Positions 1-7,899 of a stretch of 33,465 nucleotides of DNA are shown in pieces; the stretch's first letter is position 1; each line of letters begins with the position of its first letter. Source of the DNA: RFPW01 sp040401595 (GTDB taxonomy: Bacteria > Pseudomonadota > Gammaproteobacteria > Burkholderiales > Burkholderiaceae_E); contig JBBAOE010000028.1 of NCBI GenBank assembly GCA_040401595.1, positions 1 to 33,465 on the forward strand. The letters are read 5' to 3'. A program made the position numbers and the translations under genes. The notes below the pieces were generated by a model that did no database searches, was not told the DNA's origin, and saw only the letters and a list, made by a program, of their open reading frames with translations.

Positions 1-91
1 TGGCGGAGTCGGTGGGATTCGAACCCACGATACGCTTTTGGCATATACTCCCTTAGCAGGGGAGCACCTTCGGCCACTCGGTCACGACTCC
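1..91 (-). tRNA. tRNA-Ser (anticodon GCT)
   Basis: On the minus strand a complete class II cloverleaf can be folded. The acceptor stem GGAGTCG pairs with CGACTCC, followed by discriminator G and an encoded CCA at the window edge. The anticodon stem CTCCC/GGGAG encloses the loop CTGCTAA, giving anticodon GCT (plus-strand bases 55-57), which reads AGC/AGU serine codons. The long variable arm (ATATGC...GCGTAT) is typical of tRNA-Ser, and the T-arm carries GGTTCGAATCC. It lies 72 bp downstream of the flavoprotein gene on the same strand but has its own likely promoter. Confidence 0.97.
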
Positions 92-103
92 TAACCAAGG
101 CGC

Positions 104-109
104 ATTCTA
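104..109 (-). promoter_or_regulatory. Probable -10 box of the tRNA-Ser promoter
   Basis: The minus strand reads TAGAAT followed by GCGCC, 13 bases before the tRNA 5' end. TAGAAT matches five of six bases of the sigma-70 -10 consensus. The GC-rich discriminator just after it is typical of stringently controlled stable-RNA promoters. I see no good -35 hexamer at 16-18 bp spacing, so this is a motif-based call only. Confidence 0.45.
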
Positions 110-163
110 CACGAGCCCCGAGGTTCGCGGTTCCATGGTTTGCTTACGGGCAACCCCGCACAC

Positions 164-1321
164 TCAGCCAACCAGCGCCGCGACCACGTCTTCCCCGATC
201 GCAAGACTTGACGTCAGCCCCGGGGATTCGATTCCCATCAAGTTCACCACGCCTGGCACGCCATGCTGGCTCGGGCCATCGATCCTGAAATCGGCTGCGG
301 GGTCGTTTGGCCCAGAGATTTTGGCTCGGATACCGGTGTACGAAGGTTCGAGCTGATCGTCGCGCAGGCCTGGAAAATACTGGCGGATGGCCTTCGCGAA
401 CACGGGTGCCCGATCCGCCTCAAAACCATAATCAATCTCTTCAGGCCAACTAGCCACGTCTGGCCCGAAACGCGCCTGACCTGCCATATCAAGCGTGACG
501 TGAATGCCCAACCCATGTTGCACCGGCACTGGGTAAACAAGGTGGCGAAACGGATTGCGCCCACGCATGCCAAAGTAATGCCCGCGACAGTAGCGTTGCA
601 CCGGCAATCCCGATGCCGCCAGACCCTCAATGTTGGCCGCCACGCGGGGCGCCTGCAGGCCCGCGCAGTTCACGATCTCATGCACGCTGAGTTCGCCCGG
701 ATCCTCGCCCGCAAGCCAAACTCGCCAGATCGCATCGCCCGCAGGCGAACCGCTGCGTGGGCTCAGCCCCGGTCGCTCAATGGGCTCTGCGCGCAGGAAC
801 GGCGTGCGAAACACCAGAGTCCCTCCCGCATGCTCCATATCGCCAATGAGCGCCTGCATATAGGCGTGACTGTCGATGATGCCGCTCGATGCTGACCACA
901 AGGCCTCCGAGCACAGAATCTCAGGCTCCATCTCAGCGACCTGGCGCTGACTGCGCAATTCCAGCTCCACTCCACACGCGAGCGCTCGCGCCCGGATCGC
1001 TTCCAGCTGGGCAACCTCTGCGCTCGTTGTCGCAACGATCAATTTGCCGAGTTGGCGATGCGGCACATGCCGTTCAGCGCAATACGCATAAAGCAAGGTC
1101 TTGCCCCGAAGGCACAGGCGCGCCTTGTTCGATCCCGGCGGATAGTAGACCCCGGCGTGAATGACTTCGGAGTTGCGCGAGCTGGCGTGCTCACCAAACC
1201 GGGCCTCAGCCTCCACCACCAGCACCGACCGCCCGGATAGCGCCAGCGCACGCGCACAGGCCAGACCAACGACCCCGGCGCCGATCACCAGCGTGTCGAA
1301 GTCAGCCTGATGTGCCGACAT
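164..1321 (-). CDS. FAD-dependent oxidoreductase, L-2-hydroxyglutarate oxidase-like
   Basis: This 385-residue protein of the DAO/glycine-oxidase flavoprotein superfamily opens with an FAD dinucleotide-binding motif, VIGAGVVGLACARAL (about residues 12-26). The SSRNSEVIHAGVYYPPGS block (about 47-64) and the C-terminal GIESPGLTSSLAIG block are typical of the L-2-hydroxyglutarate dehydrogenase/oxidase (LhgO/L2HGDH) group. By family such enzymes oxidise L-2-hydroxyglutarate or a related 2-hydroxyacid with a bound FAD. The exact substrate cannot be read from sequence, so no gene symbol is given. The ATG start places the Rossmann motif at the expected distance from the N-terminus. It lies 55 bp downstream of lysC on the same strand and may be its last co-transcribed neighbour. 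Confidence 0.85.
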   Translation of the reverse strand: MSAHQADFDTLVIGAGVVGLACARALALSGRSVLVVEAEARFGEHASSRNSEVIHAGVYYPPGSNKARLCLRGKTLLYAYCAERHVPHRQLGKLIVATTSAEVAQLEAIRARALACGVELELRSQRQVAEMEPEILCSEALWSASSGIIDSHAYMQALIGDMEHAGGTLVFRTPFLRAEPIERPGLSPRSGSPAGDAIWRVWLAGEDPGELSVHEIVNCAGLQAPRVAANIEGLAASGLPVQRYCRGHYFGMRGRNPFRHLVYPVPVQHGLGIHVTLDMAGQARFGPDVASWPEEIDYGFEADRAPVFAKAIRQYFPGLRDDQLEPSYTGIRAKISGPNDPAADFRIDGPSQHGVPGVVNLMGIESPGLTSSLAIGEDVVAALVG

Positions 1322-1376
1322 ATCCCGACACGCCGCTATGCGAACACACTTGATGGGTCATCAATCGTTCGCCGAA

Positions 1377-2714
1377 TCAGCCGTTTGCCGAAACCGCTGG
1401 CGCATCCAGTCCGAAGGCTTTGTGTAGTGCGCGCACCGCCAGTTCCATGTATCGGTCGGCAATCACGGCTGATATTTTGATCTCACTGGTTGAGATCATT
1501 TCAATATTGATACGTTCCTCGGCCAGCGTCTTGAACATCAGGCTGGCGATACCAACATGACTGCGCATCCCGATACCGACCACCGACACCTTGGCGATTT
1601 TTGCATCCCCAATCACCTCGGCTGCGCCGATGTCGGCCCTGACCTTGGTGTTCAACACTTCCAGGGCCCGCTGGTACTCGTTACGGTGGACGGTGAATGA
1701 AAAATCGGTATGCCCTTCGATACTGGCATTCTGAATGATCATATCGACGTCGATATTCGCGTCAGCAATCGGGCCGAGGATGCGGAATGCCACACCGGGC
1801 TGATCGGGAACCCGGGTCAGCGTGATCTTGGCTTCGTCGCGGTTAAATGCAATGCCGCTGATGATGGCCTGTTCCATGGTGTTCGCTCCGTCGGAATCTT
1901 CTTCAAAAGTAATCAGGGTGCCGCTGGATGCCTCGGTGGCAAGATCCATGGCGGGATCGGTCAGGCTCGAGAGCACCCGGGTCTTGACCTTGTACTTGCC
2001 GGCGAATTCAACGGAACGGATCTGCAGCACTTTGCTGCCCAGCGACGCCATCTCGAGCATCTCTTCGAAGGTGATCCGCGCGAGCCGCTGGGCTTCGGGA
2101 ACAACCCGGGGGTCGGTCGTGTACACCCCATCCACGTCGGTGTAGATCAGGCACTCTTCGGCCGCGAGCGCTGCCGCGACCGCGACGGCAGAGGTATCAC
2201 TGCCCCCGCGCCCGAGCGTTGTGATATCGCCGCCGCCATCGACGCCCTGAAACCCCGTGATGATGACGACCCGACCCGCGTCGAGATGGCCACGAACCTT
2301 GGCGTCGTCGATCGATTCGATACGCGCTTTGGTGAATGCGCTGTCGGTGCGGATCGGAACCTGCCAACCCGCAAAACTCACGGCGTCTATGCCATAGGCC
2401 TGGAGCGCAATGGCCAACAGCCCGGAAGACACTTGCTCGCCAGTCGCGGCGATAAGATCGAGTTCGCGCGCATTGGCCTGAGCGGCAGGCGTCGCATGGG
2501 CTGCATCCAGCGCGACCCCATCGGCGCCGAATCCGGTCGCGCATCCCTTGGCGAGTGCCAGCAGACGATTGGTCTCGCCCGACATCGCGCTCGGTACGAC
2601 CACCATCTGAAAACCCGCCCGGTGCCACTTGGCAACCCGGCGAGCGACATTGCGAATGCGCTCGACGGAACCCATTGAGGTTCCGCCATATTTATGCACG
2701 ATCAGTTTGTTCAT
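1377..2714 (-). CDS. lysC: Aspartate kinase
   Basis: This is a 445-residue aspartokinase, which phosphorylates L-aspartate in the first committed step to lysine, threonine, methionine and diaminopimelate. The kinase signature KYGGTSMGS lies at residues 8-16. Substrate-side motifs include GRGGSDTSAV and the nucleotide-site TDVDGVYTTDPR. The C-terminal part holds two ACT domains (LTRVPDQPGVAFRILGPIADANIDVDMI and VSVVGIGMRSHVGIASLMFKTLAEERINIEMIS), the usual site of allosteric feedback by lysine or threonine. It is somewhat longer than typical 405-420-residue homologues, apparently through an extra segment after residue 60. It starts 63 bp after mnmC. dapA, acting later in the same pathway, lies elsewhere in the window at 26457-27350. 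No lysine riboswitch fits in the short upstream gap. Confidence 0.96.
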   Translation of the reverse strand: MNKLIVHKYGGTSMGSVERIRNVARRVAKWHRAGFQMVVVPSAMSGETNRLLALAKGCATGFGADGVALDAAHATPAAQANARELDLIAATGEQVSSGLLAIALQAYGIDAVSFAGWQVPIRTDSAFTKARIESIDDAKVRGHLDAGRVVIITGFQGVDGGGDITTLGRGGSDTSAVAVAAALAAEECLIYTDVDGVYTTDPRVVPEAQRLARITFEEMLEMASLGSKVLQIRSVEFAGKYKVKTRVLSSLTDPAMDLATEASSGTLITFEEDSDGANTMEQAIISGIAFNRDEAKITLTRVPDQPGVAFRILGPIADANIDVDMIIQNASIEGHTDFSFTVHRNEYQRALEVLNTKVRADIGAAEVIGDAKIAKVSVVGIGMRSHVGIASLMFKTLAEERINIEMISTSEIKISAVIADRYMELAVRALHKAFGLDAPAVSANG

Positions 2715-2777
2715 GATTCAAAAAAGATCCAGATGCCCGAACGACGACTGCGCTTTCGGTCGGCTGGAAGCCGGGGT

Positions 2778-4568
2778 TCACCCGCTGGTCAGGGCCCTGA
2801 TTGTACGGTTGAGGTGATCCCGGCGCCAAAACCGCGCGGGGTCCACCGCATCGACCAGGTCGGAGGTGAGCGGATCTGGCTCGCCGCTGATCCGTGCGGC
2901 CACCAGTTGCGCCAGCAACGCCGCCCAGACCAGACCCCGCGAGCCATACCCACTGAGAATAAAGAGCCCGGGCAATCGCGGGATGTTGGGCAACACCGTG
3001 CCAGCCGCAAGTCCCGCCAACGCACTCGCGACCGGAACCGAACCCGCCACCGGGAGATGGTCACGGGTGGCGTAACGGACGCTCGAACGCACACCGAAGC
3101 GTGGAGCGATACCGCCGTCTCCAGCGCGATCGCCCTCAGCACGATCGCCCTCAGCACGATTGCCCTCACCACTAACAAGGCCCGCGCCATCGATCAATAG
3201 TGGCAAGAGCGCGCTCGTGGTGACCGCACCCCCTTCATAGTCCGCGCCGGCGATCACTTCACCCGCAGTCTCGGGAAGGAGATATCCGGCGCCCGAGAGC
3301 GCGCACCGAACCGCAGGCAATTGTCCAGGTGCAAAACGTCCGATCGCCCCTGGCACCGTCCGCAAGGGCGCAACCGTCCCACCCGCCTGCTCGGCCAGCG
3401 CCACGGCAGACTGCGGATTTGCCAGAACCACCACTGCCGCGCGCGCCAACTCCTGCCCGGTAGCGTCGCGCACGACCCATTGCCCCGACTCCTGAATCAG
3501 TTCATGCGCTTGAACCCCAAGTCGAACCTGGATCCGCGCGGCCCAGGGCAAGGCCTTGCCGTCCAAGCAGAGCCAGCGGGCGCACAAGGCAGGCGGGCGA
3601 GCCCAACCCGCGTCCTGCAGCCACAAACCCCCCCTGCGCAAACGAGTGCTTGCAATGGTCGATGCGTCATCCTGATCGACCATCTGGATCCGGCGAGTGC
3701 GGCCCGAGGGGTGGCTCGCCGCCCGCGCAAGGGCCGCCAGACGGTCCGCATCGGCCAGATCCCTGGCCACCTCGATCAATCCGGTGCGTTGCGCAATCTG
3801 ATCGTCATAAGCTCCATGACGCATCAGGCTGCGATCCAGCGCTTCGATCCCGGCTCGACTCAAGCGCGAGAGCGGGCAGTCGTCCATCGACACATGCGGC
3901 CGGAACGCCGCAGCCGGGTTACCCGACGCTTCGCAGGCAATCTGATCGCCCCGCTCAAGTACCTGCACTTGCCAACCACGCTGCGCCAGTTCGGTGGCGA
4001 CTGCGGCGCCTGCCAACCCGGCGCCGATCACGATTGCGAGCCGGACCCCGTTAGGACCTGGTTTGGCTGGGCTCGCTGGACTTTCCAACGCAACATCCCG
4101 GCGTAACCGTCGTCGCCACGGCCCCCCCGACTGCCCTGGCGGGGTCTCAAACCCCAACCGGCGCAGGACCGCCTGCGTATTCTCAGTGACCGGACCAGCC
4201 AACTGCGCACCCGGCATCGACGCTTTGCGCGCCAGCCATTGCAGCAAGCGCGAATCGCCGGCCGAACGTTCATCGAACCACAGCGCATCGGCATTCAAGC
4301 GCATCTTGATGACAACGGTCACCGGGTCACCGCAGTACACCGTCAGCGTGACCCGCCCGTCGCAGGCTTCGGTGCGCTGCACCCGCTGTACCGTCTCGGC
4401 TGCCTGTTCCAAAAAACCCACGACATGGAGGCGCTCGCAGTGCTGTGGATCGGCCTCCCAGAGCGCCTGCAAAGCAGCGAAGCGCTCGTTCAAGTACTGA
4501 GAATCGATCAAGATCAGAAAACGATCACGATCCCGCCACTGATGCGTCAACCAGCTGGGAGCAATCAA
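2778..4568 (-). CDS. mnmC: MnmC-like tRNA wobble-uridine enzyme: intact FAD domain, degenerate methyltransferase domain
   Basis: MnmC normally has an N-terminal SAM methyltransferase (MnmC2, nm5U to mnm5U) fused to a C-terminal FAD oxidase (MnmC1, cmnm5U to nm5U) acting on tRNA U34. Here the FAD domain is well preserved: VIGAGLAGAAVATELAQRGW at about residues 180-199, SGNPAAAFRPH, and a C-terminal SGYGSRGLVWAALLA. The N-terminal domain is only about 165 residues long instead of about 250. The SAM loop expected as GFGTGLNF reads DSQYLNERF, and the expected LDGFAP motif reads FDERSA, although ADPQHCERLH and GRVTLTVYCGD still align with MnmC. I chose TTG at 4568 because it overlaps the tilS stop (TTGA) with GGAG eight bases upstream. 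The open frame extends further upstream but has no MnmC similarity there. Predicted length 596 aa. Deaminating activity is likely; methyltransferase activity is doubtful. Confidence 0.85.
   Translation of the reverse strand: MIAPSWLTHQWRDRDRFLILIDSQYLNERFAALQALWEADPQHCERLHVVGFLEQAAETVQRVQRTEACDGRVTLTVYCGDPVTVVIKMRLNADALWFDERSAGDSRLLQWLARKASMPGAQLAGPVTENTQAVLRRLGFETPPGQSGGPWRRRLRRDVALESPASPAKPGPNGVRLAIVIGAGLAGAAVATELAQRGWQVQVLERGDQIACEASGNPAAAFRPHVSMDDCPLSRLSRAGIEALDRSLMRHGAYDDQIAQRTGLIEVARDLADADRLAALARAASHPSGRTRRIQMVDQDDASTIASTRLRRGGLWLQDAGWARPPALCARWLCLDGKALPWAARIQVRLGVQAHELIQESGQWVVRDATGQELARAAVVVLANPQSAVALAEQAGGTVAPLRTVPGAIGRFAPGQLPAVRCALSGAGYLLPETAGEVIAGADYEGGAVTTSALLPLLIDGAGLVSGEGNRAEGDRAEGDRAGDGGIAPRFGVRSSVRYATRDHLPVAGSVPVASALAGLAAGTVLPNIPRLPGLFILSGYGSRGLVWAALLAQLVAARISGEPDPLTSDLVDAVDPARFWRRDHLNRTIRALTSG
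3127..3171 (-). repeat. Three tandem 15-bp units inside mnmC
   Basis: The unit cgatcgccctcagca occurs twice exactly and a third time with two changes. On the coding strand it gives repeated RAEGD near the C-terminus of the FAD domain, just before the conserved FGVRSSVRYATRDHLP segment. The repeat is a multiple of three and keeps the frame open. It probably forms a surface loop. Confidence 0.85.
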
Positions 4569-6199
4569 ACCCCGGTCTCCAGCGCCCGCCAACCCAGCAC
4601 GAGCGGGCCTGGCGCCTCCTGGATCAAGCGGCAGTTCATGCCCAAGCCGGCGGCGAACAGGAGCTTGTCCCCCGCGAAGACCAGCGGTAGGCAGCGCCGT
4701 TGCCAGGGCGGCACGGCTGCGCTCTGATACAAACCCTTGAGGGTTCGTGTACGGGCGAGCGGCGCAATCCGCATACGCGCACCTGCGCGCTGCGCGCTCA
4801 GACGCAAGGCATGTGCGGCCAGCCACTGCGGGTCAAGACCAGGTTTGAGTCCCGCCTGATCAAAGAGCAGCCATCCGCGCCAGGCCTCGATCCAAAGGGC
4901 TGGTTCGCCGCGCCATACCACCGTCACATCGTCTGGCGCAGGCAACTCGCCGGAGACGGCTGGATCCTGGGTTTCGCCACCCTGCCCGACGGTGCCAGTC
5001 AGCTGGGTGGCGCGGATGACATCTCGCCAGCGCCGCAGGCGCCATCCCTCGTGGACAGACGCGCCCGAGGGACTCAGGGCCAGGCTTCGATCGATCGCAT
5101 CCAGGCGACGTACCGACGGCATTCGCAAGCCCAAGCCCGCCAGCCAACTGCGCCAGACCGCCCGACGTCGGGGGCCCGGCAGGCTGGCGAGTACGGTTGC
5201 GTTCAGGCAGTGATCTGAGCGGCCCAGTTCGGCCTCGATACCCAAGCAAGAACGGACCGCGCGTTCCCCTTCGACATCAGCGTCAACATCACCGTCGTAG
5301 TCTGCGTGATAGACCTCCTCGCAAGCGCTCAGGTCCAATCGGGTTTGCTCGGCCAGGCGCTCATTCGCCTCTTCGAGCAGACTTCGCGTGCGTAAAAAAC
5401 CCTGACGCCAGTCTGGCAACGCAGCATCGAGTGCAGGGAGCAAATCGCGCCGAACTGCGTTGCGGGTGATTGTGGTGTCCGCATTGCTCGGATCTTCGAT
5501 CCAGACCAGTCCGCGGGCGCGCGCGGCCTGCTCGAGCGTTGACCGATCCAGCCCCAGAAACGGACGCCAAAGCCTGCAATGTGGGCCACCTGCCGACCAT
5601 GGGCGATCCTCGGCGATGCCGGCGAGCCCATCCAGACCGGTCCCTCGGGCGAGACGCATCAGCAGGGTTTCCAGTTGGTCATCGGCATGATGCGCAGTCA
5701 AAACCGCCCGCGCCCCCAGCGCTTGCGCGCGCTGTCCGATGGCTTCGTAACGCACGGCTCGGGCGGCGGCCTCCAGGCCGTCCTGGCGTTGCCGCGACCC
5801 GACCCGAACCCGCAAGGTCTCGCATGCGATTCCCCGAGCCTGGGCAAACGATTCACAGTGGGCAGGCCACGCGTTCGCCGCTGGCTGCAGCCCATGGTGG
5901 ACATGAAGAGCAAGCAGGCGCCAGCGCTGCGCTGAACCCTGGAATCGACAGTCCGACGGACCTTCCAACGGGTCCTCTAGTCGACCTTCAATCTGGCGGG
6001 CCAAGGCATCGAGCAGGACACTCGAATCCAGCCCGCCACTAAAGGCGACGATCAGAAGCGCCGGGGCGCCCTGCTGATGCCCGAATTCGGCGTGGGCCTG
6101 TAACCATTCGGCGACGGTGCGATCGACGCGAGCGACAGGGTCATCGCCCGCATCCCGATCAAGCCCGCGAGCGGCCGACGCTTTCCTTGAATTTGCCAT
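4565..6199 (-). CDS. tilS: tRNA(Ile)-lysidine synthetase
   Basis: TilS uses ATP and lysine to convert C34 of the CAU-anticodon tRNA-Ile to lysidine, so that it reads AUA. The PP-loop ATP-pyrophosphatase signature VAFSGGLDSSVLLDAL lies at about residues 52-67, and the downstream LTAHHADDQLETLLMRLARGTGLDGLAGI block is the most characteristic part of the family. A 544-residue length is somewhat above the roughly 430-480 common in the family, partly through an acidic insertion (DYDGDVDADVEGE) near the middle. The ATG start overlaps the accA 3' end by about 41 bases, and the stop overlaps the TTG of mnmC, suggesting translational coupling on both sides. The residue order is otherwise intact. Confidence 0.95.
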   Translation of the reverse strand: MANSRKASAARGLDRDAGDDPVARVDRTVAEWLQAHAEFGHQQGAPALLIVAFSGGLDSSVLLDALARQIEGRLEDPLEGPSDCRFQGSAQRWRLLALHVHHGLQPAANAWPAHCESFAQARGIACETLRVRVGSRQRQDGLEAAARAVRYEAIGQRAQALGARAVLTAHHADDQLETLLMRLARGTGLDGLAGIAEDRPWSAGGPHCRLWRPFLGLDRSTLEQAARARGLVWIEDPSNADTTITRNAVRRDLLPALDAALPDWRQGFLRTRSLLEEANERLAEQTRLDLSACEEVYHADYDGDVDADVEGERAVRSCLGIEAELGRSDHCLNATVLASLPGPRRRAVWRSWLAGLGLRMPSVRRLDAIDRSLALSPSGASVHEGWRLRRWRDVIRATQLTGTVGQGGETQDPAVSGELPAPDDVTVVWRGEPALWIEAWRGWLLFDQAGLKPGLDPQWLAAHALRLSAQRAGARMRIAPLARTRTLKGLYQSAAVPPWQRRCLPLVFAGDKLLFAAGLGMNCRLIQEAPGPLVLGWRALETGV

Positions 6200-7136
6200 A
6201 CGCCATCAGCCGCGCATGACGCTGCACGAGAAGGGTTTCGACGTCGGTTCCTGTGAACTGCCGCAGCGCGTCGCCCAGCGCGCGCTTCAGAAGTTGCGCC
6301 ATCTGGGCATGATCGCGATGTGCACCCCCCGCCGGCTCACTGACCAGCCGGTCAATCAGGCCCAGAGCCTTGAGTCGGTGCGCGGTCACGCCAAGGGCTT
6401 CTGCTGCGTCCGGCGCACGCTCGGCGGTCTTCCACAGGATCGCCGCACAGCCTTCGGGCGAGATCACCGAGTAGATGGCGTACTGCAGCATCAGGGTCAC
6501 GTCGCTCACACCGATGGCCAGGGCACCCCCCGAACCTCCCTCTCCGATGATGGTGGAAATGACCGGTACACTCAGACGCGACATCTCGAACAGATTGCGT
6601 CCAATCGCTTCGGACTGGCCACGCTCTTCGGCATCGATGCCCGGGAACGCGCCCGGCGTATCGATAAACGTCATGATCGGTAGACCGAATTTTTCAGCGA
6701 GCTTCATGAGCCGCAGGGCTTTCCGGTAGCCCTCGGGGCGAGGCATGCCGAAATTTCGGTACGCCCGCTCTTTGGTGTCATGGCCCTTCTGATGACCAAT
6801 CACCATCACCGCCTGGCCATTGAATCTGCCCATCCCCCCGACGATCGACGGATCATCGGCAAAACTGCGATCCCCATGCAATTCGTGCCAGTCCGTGAAC
6901 ATCAACCGGATGTAATCGAGGGTGTAGGGCCGCTGCGGGTGGCGTGCCACTTGCGCAACCTGCCACGGCGTCAGCTTGGCGTAGGTGTCCTTGACAAGGG
7001 TCTGGCCCTTTTTTTGGAGCCGGTTGATTTCGTCGGCGATGTCGACTGCCGAATCATCCTGCACAAAGCGAAGCTCTTCGATCTTGGCTTCCAGCTCGGC
7101 GATCGGCTGTTCAAATTCCAGAAAAGTGGTTTTCAT
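6159..7136 (-). CDS. accA: Acetyl-CoA carboxylase carboxyltransferase subunit alpha
   Basis: AccA pairs with AccD to move the carboxyl group from carboxybiotin on AccB to acetyl-CoA, giving malonyl-CoA for fatty-acid synthesis. The protein begins MKTTFLEFEQPIAELEAKIEEL, the typical AccA N-terminus. It carries LHGDRSFADDPSIVGGMG, GHQKGHDTKER, TFIDTPGAFPG and the oxyanion-region block GEGGSGGALAIGVSD. I chose the ATG at 7136 over one nine codons upstream because it has AGGA four bases before it and matches family N-termini. The resulting 325 residues fit the family. It follows the glycosylase gene after 55 bp and overlaps tilS. Confidence 0.97.
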   Translation of the reverse strand: MKTTFLEFEQPIAELEAKIEELRFVQDDSAVDIADEINRLQKKGQTLVKDTYAKLTPWQVAQVARHPQRPYTLDYIRLMFTDWHELHGDRSFADDPSIVGGMGRFNGQAVMVIGHQKGHDTKERAYRNFGMPRPEGYRKALRLMKLAEKFGLPIMTFIDTPGAFPGIDAEERGQSEAIGRNLFEMSRLSVPVISTIIGEGGSGGALAIGVSDVTLMLQYAIYSVISPEGCAAILWKTAERAPDAAEALGVTAHRLKALGLIDRLVSEPAGGAHRDHAQMAQLLKRALGDALRQFTGTDVETLLVQRHARLMAYGKFKESVGRSRA

Positions 7137-7191
7137 CCGTTCCTGTTCGTTTCGCCAATGCAAATGAGGGTCTCGACTGACCGCTGCACCC

Positions 7192-7899
7192 TCAGTATTC
7201 CACAGGCACCGGGTCGAGGCTTCGCCACAGATACCAGGTTGCTGCGGTGCGCCAGGGCGCCCAGCGCTGCGCCAGGTCGCGCGCCTGCGCCCGCGACGGC
7301 ATTGCCCCCTGCAACCAGTGCAGGCCCATGGCTCGCAACAATCCGATGTCGTCCAGCGGTAATACGTCCGGCCGCATGAGATTGAATATCAGGAACATCT
7401 CCGCTGTCCAGCGACCAACCCCACGAACCCGAATCAATTCCGCGATCACGGCCTCGTCATCCATCGCCGGCCAGCGCTCGGGCAACAACTCGCCCTGCGC
7501 AAATCGTTGTGCCAGATCGCCCAAATACTCGGCCTTGCGTAACGACAAGCCACAGGCCCGCAGTTGCTCCTGACTCATGGCCATCACGTCTGCCGGCGCG
7601 ATGCGCTGCGGGATCTCGGCTTGCGGTCCTGTGACCAGCTCGGACGTTACAGCCGCTGATACAAATCGGTTCCAGACCGATTGCGCGGCCTTGACCGAGA
7701 TCTGCTGACCGACAATCGAGCGCGCAAGCGTTGTGAAGGGGTCCCCCCGCGAGCCGAGCGCCGCATCACCAAACCCGGCAATGATGCGCCCCAGCACCGG
7801 ATCCGCCGCCCCGAGTTCGTCCCGGGCCTGTTGCCACCAGGCGGGGGCGCTGATCGGTCGCTGCGCCGCTGCGACTGCAGACAATGGGATTTGGCCCAC
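7192..7899 (-). CDS. alkA: HhH-GPD DNA glycosylase, DNA-3-methyladenine glycosylase II-like
   Basis: This base-excision-repair glycosylase of about 235 residues removes alkylated purines such as 3-methyladenine. FTTLARSIVGQQISVKAA is the family's first conserved block. The helix-hairpin-helix IRVRGVGRWTAEMFLIF is followed by LPLDDIGLLRAM, whose second Asp sits at the catalytic position. It is the compact form without the AlkA N-terminal beta domain, so AlkA-like is safer than strict orthology. I prefer GTG at 7899, which overlaps the cysS stop as TAGTG; a TTG at 7914 is the alternative. No strong Shine-Dalgarno precedes either, consistent with coupling to cysS. The cysS-alkA-accA order is, as I recall, common in Burkholderiales. 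Confidence 0.9.
   Translation of the reverse strand: MGQIPLSAVAAAQRPISAPAWWQQARDELGAADPVLGRIIAGFGDAALGSRGDPFTTLARSIVGQQISVKAAQSVWNRFVSAAVTSELVTGPQAEIPQRIAPADVMAMSQEQLRACGLSLRKAEYLGDLAQRFAQGELLPERWPAMDDEAVIAELIRVRGVGRWTAEMFLIFNLMRPDVLPLDDIGLLRAMGLHWLQGAMPSRAQARDLAQRWAPWRTAATWYLWRSLDPVPVEY

Noticed and set aside
1710..2678. A 322-codon plus-strand open frame opposite lysC
   Set aside because: Antisense shadow of a clear aspartokinase in GC-rich DNA; no signal, domain or ribosome site.
2715..2777. Possible lysine riboswitch before lysC
   Set aside because: The gap is 63 bp, far too short for the element, and no terminator hairpin is visible.
4569..4826. Upstream extension of mnmC by 86 codons into tilS
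   Set aside because: The translated part has no MnmC N-terminal features and is the tilS coding sequence read in another frame.
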